A stretch of 64,000 nucleotides of DNA from Nepenthes gracilis (GCA_033239525.1 BSYO01000023.1:15494763-15558762); one strand, 5' to 3'; positions 12,561-25,036 are shown, counted from the first letter of the stretch. A program made the numbers and translations. Notes: generated by a model not told the origin, from the sequence alone.

Positions 12561-12779
12561 TTTGCCACATCTCCTTCACTTGTCAACAGGAGATCGCCTC
12601 CTGTGACCACTGAGACGAAGGACTTATCCTCTGCCCATCCTTTATCACCTTTTTCTTTTTCCATATTTTTTTTGCTGCCATTTAAAGTAATGCTTCTTAA
12701 TGTAGCCCTTTTTACCACAGTGGTAACACTCAAGGTTTTGATACCTTGACATTGATTTGTTGCGGGCTTTCTCTCCTTA

Positions 12780-13423
12780 CTTTTGACCACGATCTCTGTT
12801 CCTTCCCATCGATTCAGTCATAAGTACCTCAGACGTCGAGGTCCCTTGTGACTTCCTTGACTCATTTATGAGTGGGGAGGCAATAACCTCATCTAACATT
12901 AGTGTATCCTTTACAAACAATAAGGTTGTGACAATATGATCATAGGAGGTCGGTAGAGAAGCCAGCAGGACCAACGCCTTGTCCTCCCCTTGATTTCTTC
13001 GTCAAGAGCGGACATCTGCGTCAATATCTGATTGAACTTGTCCAAGTGCTTCTCGAAGCTTCCTCCTTCTGACAACCGTAGGCCATAAAATTATTTCTTA
13101 ATGTGTAGTCTGATTGTCAAGAATTTGGACTTATACCGGCTCTCTAACTTCTCCCAGACCTCCGCCGGGTCAGTCAAGCCAAGCACTTCCTGGAGAGTGT
13201 TGTCCGCCAGACACAATTTGATGATGCAATTTGTAAGATCTCTTTTGTCTTTCCATTCATCATCGGTCAAGTTTGCAGGCTTCTCATCCTTCTTCTTCAG
13301 CGCCTTTATCGTCCCTTCTTTGGTAAGAATATTTTTCACCCTTTCTTACCAGAGGATGAAGTTACCCTACCCGTTGAACTGCTCAACGCTGAACGGTAGA
13401 TTCTTTGATGATGTTAACGCCAT
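12780..13423 (-). pseudogene. copia gag region
   Basis: Gag normally forms the virus-like particle. Visible parts are VKNILTKEGTIKALK, then EVWEKLESRY-type wording (seen as VWEKLESRYKSKFLT at about 13110-13160), and LLASLPTSYDHIVTTLLF at about 12915-12970, all standard blocks of copia gag. A stop after residue 18 and frame breaks near 13091 and 12975 disrupt it. The zinc knuckle follows in another frame at about 12700-12750 (ECYHCGKKGYIKKHY), with its last cysteine replaced by tyrosine. Confidence 0.88.
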
Positions 13424-13458
13424 TAGAACAAAATTCTCAAGCTGTCTCTGATACCACT

Positions 13459-14212
13459 TATTGGTATCAGAAGAGACTTGATCAGCTCTGATACCACTTG
13501 TTGGTCGAAAATAGGGCGGTCAAGCGACACAGGCACAATGAAATTGAAGAGAAGGAATATAAGTAAGAAAAAAAGGATGCACAATATTTACGTAGAAAAC
13601 CTTTATGGATCAAGAAAAAAATTACGGGACATTAAGTCCACAAATTGTACTATGTATGAGATGAGTGATTACAAATAGGAGGCAAAAACACACGCATTTT
13701 GGCCTTCTTCCTCTCCTCTGTTTTTCTTCTTGCTCTCTTACACACTCACTCTCTATAGCCTTCTATAGTCTCCTTACATACAAACACATATATAAGAATA
13801 TATATAAAACTAGCAGCAGCTGGATCACCATACCCTACTCCATGGTTAGTGCACAGTTCTTAAGAAACATGCATACGTTCATCCTGTGCAACAGCAGGCG
13901 GCACATGCCTGCAATAGCAGATAGATCTGCTACCTTGAAGTTCCAAGGTTACCTAAACAGGTAGGTTAACTAGCTCCTTTCGGATGTAACAGGTCTTCTG
14001 TATTGCCATAACAAGCCGGTCAACTTTGTTGACCGTCTTCCTTGATGTTCTAAGAACCCTAAGCTAAACAGATCAATTCGGACCTTCAGCCGGTCAACTA
14101 TATTGATTGGCTGTTGACCATCCATCCGGTTAACATCGTTCACCGGAATCTCTTCCAATTCTGATTGAGTTCTTCAATCAAAAGAACTTTTTCACGGGAG
14201 TGATTCCTAACA
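13459..14212 (-). repeat. 5' LTR of the copia element
   Basis: On the minus strand it starts TGTTAGGAATC at 14212 and ends with ccaata at 13459, right before the primer site (about 13444-13458). The TATA region is near 13790-13808. Its final 40 bp repeat the primer-site sequence, as in the other LTR. Confidence 0.9.
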
Positions 14213-14548
14213 ATTTTTTATCTCAATTGTATTCTTTTATTTGATTACCACATTTGTATGTATAGTGTTGATAACAAAAGTGTGTTTTGGGTTAGGGGTG
14301 ATTGATTTTTCACTCATGTTATTACTGTAATAGGAGTTGGCTTCATATATGTTATTTGTAACCCAATCTCACGTACAATAAAGATATTCTTTGATATAAG
14401 ATCTCATAATTTTTCTTTAATTAAGAAAGTTTTTCACCTAAAATAGATTATGTAATTTTTATACTTGATTGCATGTATGTCTTATCTCTCATGTTTCAAT
14501 AGGAAGAAAAAATGTGCCAAACGGTCAGAGGGGTTCGAAATCCTAAAA
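14213..14548 (+). repeat. remaining 3' half of an older copia LTR
   Basis: This directly adjoins the target duplication of the younger copia element and ends before a primer-site-like tgatatcaaagagc at 14551. It contains a polyadenylation-like aataaa near 14379. The first half of this LTR must lie left of 8770, since the younger element split it. Confidence 0.5.
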
Positions 14549-14639
14549 AGTGATATCAAAGAGCTAAATTTTGTGGTAATCAAACTTGTGGACATAATCT
14601 AAATCTTGTGGAATATTTTATAGACAAAATAATTTTATT

Positions 14640-15740
14640 TTTACAGTAAGAAAGAATAAAGAATGTTTTGTCTCGAGAAAAAACTTTAAAACATTGATGA
14701 AGAAGACAAACAAACCAAAGAATTTGATCATGAAGTAATGACAAAACATGAGGGATTTGAAGAACTATATGATCAAGTTGTTCTTACATATAGTAATCTT
14801 TAAGAGGTAATTAGTTTGTTGGATCAAATAAAAGTTTAGTTGAAACTTAAAAAAATAATATAAATTCAAGTCGGTGAAGAGATTGCACTTGAAAAAGCAA
14901 TTCAACAACCTTCATATTTTTTGTTACGGTTCAAGTTCAAAAAGTAATTTAAAAACATGGATGAGTTTAATCATATTTTGATACAAATATCTGCACTTGA
15001 TAAAAAAAAAATAAGGAAGATAAGGCATTGGTATTATTGGTTTCATTTTTGAGTTCGTTCGATTATATGATGATAACTATATTTTTTTAAAAAAGGCACA
15101 CTTAGTTTAGATAGGGACATTATTTGCTTACTTATAAATGAGTCCAAGTAAAAAGAAAGTAACAAATTTTCAAGAAAGCTAAGTCCTTTGGTCTTAACTA
15201 ACAGTTGTTGGAAGAGAAGATTAATAGAGAGAGGTGCCAGTTCAGAGAGAAGTAACAACCTATTCAAGTATAAGGACAGCAAATGCCCTTATTATTGTAA
15301 GAAAGGGCACATCAAACAGCAATGTTTTGAGTGGAAACAAGAAAAGGGAGGAGATAGTGAATGAAAATAGAAGAAGAGTCATGAAAGTAATAATTGTGTC
15401 TCTACTATTACCAATGGTGACTTTTTTTGTAGTTGATGGGGAGAAGATGAGTAATTTTGCATGTTGTAAGATGACTTATATAATGGATAGTGGATCTAAC
15501 AAAAGTATTTCTTTATATTTTATTTGCCCAGAGATTATGGAATGTTAAAGATGGATACGATGGGTCATTGAAAGTTGTGGGAATCAAATATGTGTGCTTG
15601 AGGATGAGAAATGGGACAAAGTTAATGTTCAAAGTGTTTGGTATGCACAAGATATTTGGTAAAATTTGATTTTGATAAGTAAGATTAATGATGAGGGCAT
15701 TTGTTGACGTTTAACAAAGGGTAATAGAAGCTTACAAAAT
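14640..15740 (+). pseudogene. older copia relic: gag and protease
   Basis: A degenerate gag is recognised by EDKALVLLVSFLSSFDYMM at about 15015-15075, the copia gag block normally reading LLxSLPxSYxxxV. A zinc-knuckle-like KCPYYCKKGHIKQQC lies at 15281-15325, with one residue extra between the first two cysteines. The protease follows at 15479-15545 with YIMDSGSNKSI, keeping the DSG active site. A downstream VWYAQDIW trace at about 15640 fits the next copia block. No integrase or RT is seen, and the relic is lost at about 15740. It is host to the insertion at 8775-14212 and therefore older. Confidence 0.7.
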
Positions 15741-15879
15741 GTTCTTTGATTGTGGCATGAGTAAAATTTACGTTTCAAATTCCAAGGGCATTACAAATGT
15801 GATAAACAGGAGATTAGGCCAGGATGGTTTAAGAGGCCAATAATTTGTCTAAAGTATCACATCCAATGTGCCAATCCAA

Positions 15880-17730
15880 AAGTCTATCGCTAAACAATAT
15901 CAAAATCAAACTCTAATTTAACAACCACAAGTAAAAGTTTAGTCAATTTTATTATACCTAACCAACTATTGAGATACAATCTTATAATAAATATCATTAA
16001 ATAGTCTGAAAATAATTAATTATCAAAGTATGAAATCTTAAAGTTACATTCAAATGTTATTCTAAAAATTTATCTCCTGATCGATTTAGACCATAAGAAA
16101 AAGATTTTAAAATTTAAAATCAAAGCAATTAATATAATATAACATTGTACTGGAACACAACCACTCTCAAACCGTGGCCATAATACTAACTATATCTAAA
16201 AATTGAATTAACAAACTATTAGACTGAAACTCAAAATATAATAAAAATATCTTAACAACTATTTCTTTTTGAAAGCTCCTCCATCATCTGAAATTTTTTC
16301 ACATACTTTTAAGTTGCTAATCTGGAAGATTAATAAAAAGGTGATTAGAGTGAATTTAATATTCCACAAATTCTATATAAATGTTATATATATGGATATA
16401 GTGAACAAACATGTAAAGGATAATATTTATAATAAAAAATCAAAATGTCAATAATATCAAATTTGTGATGAAATATACAAAAATTGTAAACAAATATATG
16501 AGTGTCAAAAATATTAAAATCATCCAAATATTTCAAAATTTTAATATGCAAAAATTATTCAAATGTATAAGAATAAAAAACTTGCAAAAGTTATTTGAAC
16601 ATATAAGAGGGTGAAATATATAAAAACCTTACAAATATATAATAACTAAGTATCGGTGATGACTTACTAATAATAGTCAAATATTAAATTTTGGGTTATG
16701 ATTATTTTCGTATAATCAAAGTCTATATAGCACTATCTACCCCACGCGGATGAGCTATATAGTATTCTCTATGGTCGAGTTAAACTCCACTTTTCCAGAT
16801 CTGCGGATATTAAATTTGAATATTAATTTATAAATAATATATTATGATATATCTAAATATATTTTGTTAATTTTTATAATAGTTATTATTTAATCAAAAT
16901 TAAAAACTATAAACTGAAATACAAATATACAATTATTTATCTCAAATTCGAAAAGCAAATGATCTTTATTTAAATTAGAGTTTGTACCAATTTATTAGCA
17001 AATAAATGACATACAACAATAGATTTATAAAAATTTTAGGTTTTCAATATGAAATATATTAATTAGAGATATAAGCTTTTTAAAATTTCATAAAATGAAA
17101 ATCAACTTACATGCATACTATTAGACAAAATTAAATAGAGTAATTAAATATCAAATGTATGAGTATTTAAATAAGAAATAGTGAGATATTTTTTAAAAAA
17201 ATTAATAATAAAATAATATATTTAGACATACTTATTTTCACTTAAAATTACCAAAAAATTACTTTGATTTACTTAAATTTCACACCCTCAGTCCTTCCTT
17301 CTCTTTTTCTTCTTCTTCTCTCGTTCCTCCTCTCTCTCTCCAATCTCTCCAAAACTCTAAGAAAGTAAGTTAAAATTTGTCAAATATTCTATTTATAACA
17401 AATTAGTGCATATACACTAGTAAGCCACTACTTAGATTCGAAGGCAAAATCAAGTCTAATCACAAGAGTCTAACAAATAAGTATCATGCACCACTATTTT
17501 GAACTAAACACGTATAAGTATTACTCATTTGCACCTTAGGTGAGGTAATATTGTTTAAAATATACTCATATGTAAATTAAGTATTCGTCAGGTACTACTC
17601 AAGTGTAAACTACTTTGATCCAACACTAACTTTTTAATCTAAATTCATAATTAATTGTTATAATTTATTAATTTACTTAATTTTATAATCTTTAAAATAA
17701 ACTTAATGGTTTAGATTTTACATTTAGGCT
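15880..17730 (-). repeat. left arm of a large inverted repeat (LTR-like)
   Basis: The reverse complement can be aligned by eye, with gaps, to 19230-21440. Clear matching blocks are 16800-16930 with 20390-20500, 17285-17345 (CT-rich) with 19915-19950 (GA-rich), and 17520-17660 with 19300-19400. The order of a GA-rich tract near an inner start and a long AT-rich remainder resembles a chromovirus LTR read on the minus strand. No coding region is recognised outside it. Confidence 0.65.
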
Positions 17731-19229
17731 TGGATCCTATCAACTACCGCAACCAAAACGATCACATTAACTTCAAAACCTTCTCAATAACATATATATA
17801 TATATATAATATCATAAGCTAAGACATTAATTAAACTATCAAATCTCTTGGCAGCTTTAAGGTAAAAATATTCATAATACAACTCATATACTAAGGAACA
17901 TAGACCCAAAATAAAATATCCAATAGAATTGTTCAGAGAATTAAATAGCTCTTTATCACTAAAAATAAGTGTGACTAGACTCCAAGATACTCTCTATTTA
18001 AAAGCTCTACACCAAACTTATGATCTCAATTATTGTTATAAGAATAGCCATATCGGGTGAAGCAACATTAACACGTAAGAATGATAGCAACAATATATAG
18101 CTCAATAATCAGCGCTATTCAAGGCTTTGTAACTTAATATATCATGACTCAATAATGACTATAAGGGTTATCAATAAGTATGTTACAGTGAGTCTAAACA
18201 TCATGAAGACAACAAAAACTTACAAAATCTAAATTGTAATAACAGTGGTTCCATCAAACATATCCTAATAGAGATTTCTATGACACAAGATATCTTAATA
18301 ATTTTTTTGAATCTTATTCTAATACTATAAACCAAAAACCACGTATTTTTACTATATAATATGATGGTAAGTGCCATGAGGTTATAGACACTCACAAATT
18401 TAATATATAAATAATAAATGGTCTCTTAAGACTATACTACCACGGATGTGCAAATGTCTTACTCACCAGAGAATCCCCAACGCATGATATTAATTGAAAC
18501 AAATCTTGAATTTTTCTTTGCCAATGCATGGCATAGGAACCACTTCCAGTCATGTCTAATCCAATATTCTTTACCCCTTGTATTTCTTAATACCATATAA
18601 TATGATGGTCATATGATTATAATATTACTTCATAAAAATAATTGACCTTGATTTATCAAATATAGAATAGATATTAGAGTTATAAACTATACTAATATTC
18701 CACATTCCTTAAATTTGTAGTGGGTTCATATAATTTTTCTATTTAAATACAGAATTATCAATCAAGTAGAATGCCAATAATTAAGGGATATAGACATCCA
18801 ATGGATCAATGAACAACCAATATAGAATGCTCGTACATAGGTACCTCATCTCCTGCCAACATGGTTAACTTCTACATTATCAAGTCCACATTAGGGCATC
18901 TTTTTTTGATCATCCCTAAGTACTTTTAGAGTAAAACTTTATTAAGTAGGAACACGTGATCTCACCCCATACTTGGCCTAGCTCATGTCCATAGAGGAGA
19001 CTTAATGTCCACTCTTCTAATTCCTTATATTATAAGCATAAATAATCAAAATCTCTAGGAATTTTGAGTTGATTATTTTATAATATAAATTTACATAGTA
19101 ATCACTGTACTTATGGCCCTCTACACCGACAGACAACCCACTAGTTGACCACTACATGTAAGATATTACTATTCTACACTTAGTCTACAAAAATATTAAG
19201 TAGAGCATACATCTTGTAAAGTACAAAAC
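17731..19229. other. spacer of the inverted repeat, no recognised gene
   Basis: An AT-rich stretch of about 1.5 kb with no family motif. Parts (for example 18840-19130) resemble LTR sequence in composition, but I could not match them to a specific element. Confidence 0.4.
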
Positions 19230-19890
19230 TCTAGAATTATCTTAATAATACTAAATTTAAATAGTGCAGATTTTCTAGGATAATTATGATTTTAAATTAA
19301 AAATTAAGTATTAAATTGAAATGAGTTAGACCCGAATAGTACCTAACTTGCGCCTAATTTACACATGAATGTGTTTTAGATAAAATAGCTATGCCTAAGG
19401 TGTATACAAATAGCTCTCGTACATGTTTAATTAGAATATTATCCTTGATGCATGCATGTAAGGCCTTCATGCACACTACAGAATTTGCCTCTACGCTTAA
19501 GTTACACTTAATCAGTGCATGTGTGCCAATGTTTTTTTATAAATAAGCACAAACCCTTAAAATTATTTTAATAGTATTAAATTTGAATAAATTGATAAAT
19601 TTTTTATATTAATTATAAATTTGGATAAAAAATTAGTGTTAAAGTGAAATGAATTAAGCCCAACTAGCACATGAAGTACACCTGATCTACGTATAAATAT
19701 ATTTTAGAAAGAATAGCTATACCTAAAGTGCATAGGAGTGCCTCTCTTGTGTATTTAGATTAGGATATTTGCGCATAATACATGCCTCCTGAGCGTTCAT
19801 ATATAGTATAAAATTTGCCTTTACAACTTAATTGTGCTTGATCGATATACATGTGCTCATTTGTTATAAATAAGCTCTCTAGTTGATTTT
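19230..19890 (+). repeat. two diverged tandem copies, about 335 bp each
   Basis: Unit 1 (about 19230-19558) and unit 2 (about 19559-19890) share ordered blocks such as aatagctat(g/a)cctaa(g/a)gtg and caaatttgcct-type segments. The left arm of the inverted repeat has only one equivalent, so the duplication happened in the right arm after the arms separated. Confidence 0.7.
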
Positions 19891-21440
19891 AGCTCATTTT
19901 TTATAGGATTTTATAAGAAAAGAGAGAAAGAGAAGAAAGAGAATGAAGAATAAAGTAAATTTAAGGGGAGTTTAAACCAATTTTTGATAAATTTAAGTAA
20001 AAGTAAATATATCTAAGCCCCTTACTTTTTTATTATTGATCTTTCTTGAAATCTCTAAGTATTTCTTATTAAATACTTATACATTTGATATTTTCTTACT
20101 CTATGTGATTTTCTTTTACATGCATTTCAATATATTCCCATCTTGTAGAATTTTAAAAAGTTCATGTCTTAAAGTCATAAAAGCCATGTTAATTTTTTGG
20201 TATTTCATTATATATGTTCTCACATGTTACTAATTTTTGTATTTATACTCTCACCGTGTCATTAATTTTCATATAAATATTTCTTCATGTCACTTATTTG
20301 TAAGAAAATGTGATAAAAATTTTACTTTGATTTTGATAAAAGTAATTTCTTCATTAGCTTGAGAAATATATATATATTTATAATTCGGTGTATAGTTTTC
20401 AATTTTGATTAAATAAGGACTATTATAAAGAATTAACAAAATATATTTAAATATATTCTAATATATTATTTATAAATCAAATATTGAATCTAATATCTAT
20501 AGGTCAGAAAAGTAACATTTGACCACAACTATAGGAAATAATATGTAGTCAGCCCCCTCACGAGTTATGAATAATAGTGTATGGCTTTTGGCTACATATA
20601 AGCAATCATAACTTAAATTTGGATATTCGACCATTATTCATAAGGTCATGACTAATTATTGGTTCTTGTTCGTTTGGAGGATTTTTCACATATTTTATGT
20701 TCTTATATGTGTGGAAGATTTGGTATATTCAATGTTATTATTCATTTATAATTTTTGTAGAATTTTGTAATTGTAATTGGATCCACAAATTTAGTATGAT
20801 TTCTATATTTAAATAATTTTTGGCATGTTTGATGTTTTGATATTTGTATATAATCTTTGCATATTTGATCAAAATTTGGATAACATTGGTATTTTAAAAT
20901 TTAATTATGACTATTTTCTCTTATATATTTAATTCTATATATCTATATAAATATAAAATTTATATATATTTTACTAAATATTATACTCGCTCTTATCCTA
21001 TATTTGTTAACCTTTCAAATAAGTAGTGTTAGATAAACTTGTAGGGATTTTAGGGAAAAGCTTTTGGGAGAATAATATTAGAATATTTTAGATATTTTAC
21101 TGATATTATAATTTTTTAGTTTAACAGTATTTTGGTTTTAGTTAATACTTCTACATGGCTACCAGCCAAAGATATTCTTTAGTTTCAGTACAATATTAAA
21201 ATTTATTGATGATGTTATGATTTCAGCTTAAGATAATTTTTCTTACAATTTACGTCGAATAGTTATCGAATATTAGAAATTATTTTTGGATGTAACTTTT
21301 GAATCCTTTGTATGGTTATTTTATTTGGAGTGCTTAATGATGTTTGTTGCGTGTTTATATCTTGACATTTGGTGTGTATCTAAATTGGTTGAATTTGTTT
21401 TTATTTATAGGTTCAAATTAGAGTCTAATTTGAATATTAA
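19230..21440 (+). repeat. right arm of the large inverted repeat (possible 5' LTR)
   Basis: It is the inverted counterpart of 15880-17730. It is followed at about 21520 by ttggtaggag, close to the initiator-tRNA primer site of gypsy elements, and then by a possible gag relic. It may therefore be the 5' LTR of a plus-strand chromovirus-like element. Confidence 0.6.
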
Positions 21441-21539
21441 TAAAATTTAATTTGGGATTTAGATGTATTGAATTAAAGTCTAATTTTATTGATAGTTGGG
21501 TTTTTAGGCTGAGGATGTTGTGTCTTGGTAGGAGTTGTA

Positions 21540-21960
21540 TATGAAAAAGTCATATGGAAAATTTCTTATATGGTTTGAGAAATTGAAATAATTAATTATG
21601 TCCTAATAAGTACTAAAATATCAATTGAATAAAGAAGATACACTTTAGCTAAAAAGAGGAATATCTCTCTATAATGGTAAGAATGACATGGATGATGAAC
21701 CAAATGGTCCAAAGACAGTCAAATACGAAGTCAACTGTAGTAAATTTGGGAGTTATGCTAATGTCTTATGATTGATTTACAATTGGATGGATGCATGAGT
21801 TTTTGGGCAATTTGGATATAGTGAAGGTGAAGATCAAGATTTGTCGCATCTAGAAGGCCTTCAAAGTAATTAACTATTTGAAAGGGGACAAAGTAAAGCA
21901 TTTTATATACAAGCTTAACAAAAAAGGTAGGTCATTGGTGTGTGATAAAAAAAGAGGTTC
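21540..21960 (+). pseudogene. possible Ty3/gypsy gag relic
   Basis: Across broken frames I read pieces resembling a gypsy gag core, notably VINYLKGDKVKHFIYKLNKKGRS at its main block (about 21867-21940; compare the usual YKLKGGA region of plant gypsy gag). It lies just downstream of a primer-site-like motif and an LTR-like arm, which supports the reading. The match is weak and could be coincidence. Confidence 0.3.
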
Positions 21961-22613
21961 TTAAGATTAGAGAATAAGCAAATTTTGTGGAATGTACAAA
22001 TAGTTAAAATACAAAATTGCATTCTAAAAAGTTAAAAAAATTGTGTAAACTACAAACAAAGAAATATTATCTTTTTTATTTTCCTATTTTTCTAATTTTT
22101 TAGCTTTTTAAAATCAAAAAATCACAACAAATATGAAAAAAAAAAAAAGAGGACAAGAAGGAAGGATGTTTACATTTTATATACAGCACTAAAAATTTGA
22201 CTGATCTCAAAAAACGTATAATTATTTTTACAAGTGAATAAAAGACGGTGTTTTTTTACCTATTAAGTCGGATTATATTCACAGATAATTATATTATATA
22301 TGTAAAATTTATGTGGTAATTTAGGAAATTTGAAATTTTGCCTATATTGTCTAAAAATAAAATAAAAATTTGATAATGAAATGTTAATGTGTTTTTTTAA
22401 TTAAACTAATATTAAAAAGATATAGGAAATAATATAATTAAAGTAACAAGAACCATGTAAAAGAAAAAGGTTTGTAAAAATTCAAAACAGTATTTAAAAC
22501 ACATAAAAATTGCGAGAACAATAAATTAAAAAAATTACTTCTTAAACTATAAATAGATACCTACAATTAATAATTAGTGACTATAAAAATTAAACAAAGA
22601 ATAACATAAAAAT
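21961..22613. other. AT-rich, no recognised feature
   Basis: A very AT-rich stretch with homopolymer A runs (for example 22136-22149). No gene, repeat boundary or element motif is recognised. Confidence 0.5.
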
Positions 22614-23806
22614 TGATGGGTTTGTTACCTATAAACCGACTTAAATATCGATACTCACAGTAAAAAGGTCATCAATAATTCGTAACTTAGGTGAAGGTCT
22701 CAACAATCCTAAGTCCGAGATCGCACAGTCCAAAATTGCCTATAGAGGCATAGGCTCACCCAATAGCCTGCCATGAATGGCCCATTAGGATGGCCCATGA
22801 TACTTTTTCCACACGTCGAGGAAACTTATCATAGTTGATTAGTGCAAGTTTGGTAGATATTTTAAAAATATTCGATCACAATTTATACGATCTATCCCAA
22901 AATTATAACTGTCATATCAAACGCCTCCCATTATCATATTAAAAAATGAAGGGTATCCTCCGGTCAGTTACGATTGCCATGACAGATATCCATGATCGCG
23001 TAATTGTTCCCAAAAAGAAAACTACCATTGACAACCATCTATAATTATCTATACAGTTCAATAATCCCGTATATACAGCCATCTACCAACCTTGGCGTCC
23101 AATGGCTTAAACATTATAAATGCTCGTTTACTCTCACAAGTAAAAAGGAAAGGAAAAAGGAGAAAATGGGCACTACATACTCCATCCAGGAGGCCTTGTT
23201 TACTTCATCTAGTAGGCTTGCCGACCAGTTTTCCCATCCAGGAGAACTGCACCCTAATCCTTCTAGGAAGAGACCTACCCTCCATTCCAAGAAGTCTATG
23301 CTCCATCCCAAAAGGCTATCTAGGAGGTGCACCATCTATCTAGGGGTCTTTCCCTTTATCTAGGAAGCTAACCCTCTATCCAGAAGGCTTGCCTTCCATA
23401 CTTTCAAGTCGGGCGTACCTCTAAACCGCCTATTGGTCGAACACACCTCGAAGATAACATCAACCGGGGACACCTCTAGCCGCCCCTTTGTAGAGCACAC
23501 CTCTAAATAGTCCCACAACTGGGCAGACTTCTAAACTACCCTAAAGTCAGGCGCATTTAAAAACTCATTCCCCACTACATGTATCATTACATCTTCTTAT
23601 ATTTTTACATCTTTCTGTTTTTTTAGAAAGATATTTGATTTTAGCGTCGGGAGATATATCGGGAGCGAGTCGCGCTAATCTTCTGACCTCTCGTTCGTTT
23701 GTTGTATTGTGCAGAGTCCACGTTAAAAAAATAGGAACTGAATCAGCTCTAGTTTAATCCAACGTAGAAGATCGAGTAGTTTCTTAACCAATATAACAAT
23801 TTGAAT
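22614..23806 (+). repeat. Tat-lineage LTR (solo or truncated)
   Basis: It starts TGATGGG, as does the Tat LTR at 55302. A TATA-like attataaat lies at about 23114. From 23650 to 23806 the sequence (gcgtcgggagatatatcggg and following) matches the 3' part of the LTR at 24678-26470, as does the preceding block of imperfect short repeats ending in ccatcc or aggaggc. No primer site follows, so it is a solo LTR or a truncated end. Both edges are approximate and no duplication was found. Confidence 0.6.
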
Positions 23807-24677
23807 TCAGTGATGTATTAAAAACTAAATAGTAGAAAAAAACTTGTGAAAAATAATAACAATTAAAAAAAAATCTTTCATCAAAGTATGCAGATGATTG
23901 TGAGTAAAAATAATAATAAATAAAATATAGCAACAAGCATAAGGCAAAAAAAACAATAAATCATAGGAAAATAATAAATTACGTTTAAGAATAAACTTAT
24001 CAAATAAATGAATCAAAAATCAATTGATCGAACACTTAAATTTAAATAATGATTTTTTCATTACGCCAACCAAAAAAAAAAAAAAACTCTTAAAATAAAA
24101 ACATGCAAATTGCTATCCAGAAATAAGAAAACAAAAATTCAAAAGTAAAGAATTGTAAATTAATTCTCTAAACTGGCCTCACGTCTACTCATCTAAATTC
24201 AAAAACCCATTGCTCAGCACGAATAGCCCCCAAAGCTCTGAAGTTGCCTCCCTCAAATCTCGCCGTGCGGTTACTTTAAAATGAGAGAGAATTCCAGGAT
24301 TTATTGCTTTCTTTTTGTGATAGTTGCATTTCTTAATTACTTGATTTTTTTTCCTGATTTATTTTGCTTGCTTAAAATAATTGTGGAAAAGAATTTGTGA
24401 CTTTCTTTATTTAGCCAAATTTCATTGAATTTTTTTTTGGAGAATCTTTTAGATTATTTTATCAGCAATACCTTTGATGGGTCTAATAACTTTATGGATC
24501 GACTCAGAATCCAACCCGCTAATAAATACGCCCAAAAAGTAGAAACCTAACGAGATTTTGTAATACTCAGAGCCCAAAAAGCGTCATGGTAGGTCCAATC
24601 AGTAGCCCGCATAGTTGGGTCTAAAGACTGCCCAGCGGCACTAGCCCAGTAGGCAAGCCCATATGCCATTGCCAGTA
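23807..24677. other. AT-rich interval between two Tat LTRs
   Basis: No gene is recognised. The part from about 24480 to 24677 is less AT-rich and carries GCCCA-type motifs typical of Tat LTR starts, so the LTR to the right could begin earlier than given. Confidence 0.4.
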
Positions 24678-25027
24678 TGTGACTCTTAGCGGCCATGGAA
24701 GAAGTATCAACAAACGGTTATTGCCAGTCTGCTGTAGTACTTTGATAATATGCGGGCAGCACTTGTCAAAACTGTAGAGGCAGGTCAGCGAATATTTTAC
24801 TCAAGATCACGTGGCCCCTAAGATGGCAATCACGATTCAGCAAATCGTCCCCAAAAAGGCAATTACTATGCGTGATCTCTATGATTGTCCTAACAAAGGA
24901 AAGAGCGATCACAGACAGCAGTGGTTTCCATAACAAGCACTCACGATCATTGGGACAGTTCAGCAAATCGATGCTGACAGCTGTCACCAACAGTGATGCC
25001 AAAGAAAGGATGAACCGACCCTAATAC

Positions 25028-25036
25028 TATAAATAT
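25028..25036 (+). promoter_or_regulatory. TATA box of the Tat 5' LTR
   Basis: The string tataaatat sits at the expected place, about 80 bp before the start of a transcribed-looking purine-rich leader (25048-25105). The 3' LTR has tacaaatac at the matching site (about 46196), so its promoter is weakened. Confidence 0.6.

Larger units (their letters stand above)
9475..13423 (-). pseudogene. copia gag-pol polyprotein, broken
   Basis: The reading starts at ATG 13423-13421 (MALTSSKNLPFSVEQFNG), meets a stop directly afterwards, and can be followed in shifting frames to the natural stop at 9475-9477 (CKMAG). The order is gag, zinc knuckle, protease, integrase, RT, RNase H, as in Ty1/copia. At least six frame changes or stops separate the domains, so no functional protein is made. 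Length (about 3.95 kb) is close to an intact copia gag-pol, so damage is mainly by point changes and small indels. Individual domains are given separately. Confidence 0.92.
8775..14212 (-). mobile_element. Ty1/copia retrotransposon, nearly full length (Tork/Tnt1-like)
   Basis: Two similar LTRs (8775-9478 and 13459-14212) bracket a gag-pol region in gag, protease, integrase, RT, RNase H order, the copia arrangement. The 5-bp direct repeat atttt flanks both ends (8770-8774 and 14213-14217), proving a single insertion event. The minus-strand primer site AGTGGTATCAGAG follows the 5' LTR and matches the initiator-tRNA type. All domains are present but broken by stops and frameshifts. Placement near Tork/Tnt1 rests on the gag and RT wording seen in translation. 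Confidence 0.93.

Noticed and set aside
23004..23363. Plus-strand frame of 119 codons
   Set aside because: It starts upstream of the TATA-like box of a Tat LTR, overlaps other frames on both strands, and continues into short degenerate repeats. No domain is seen.
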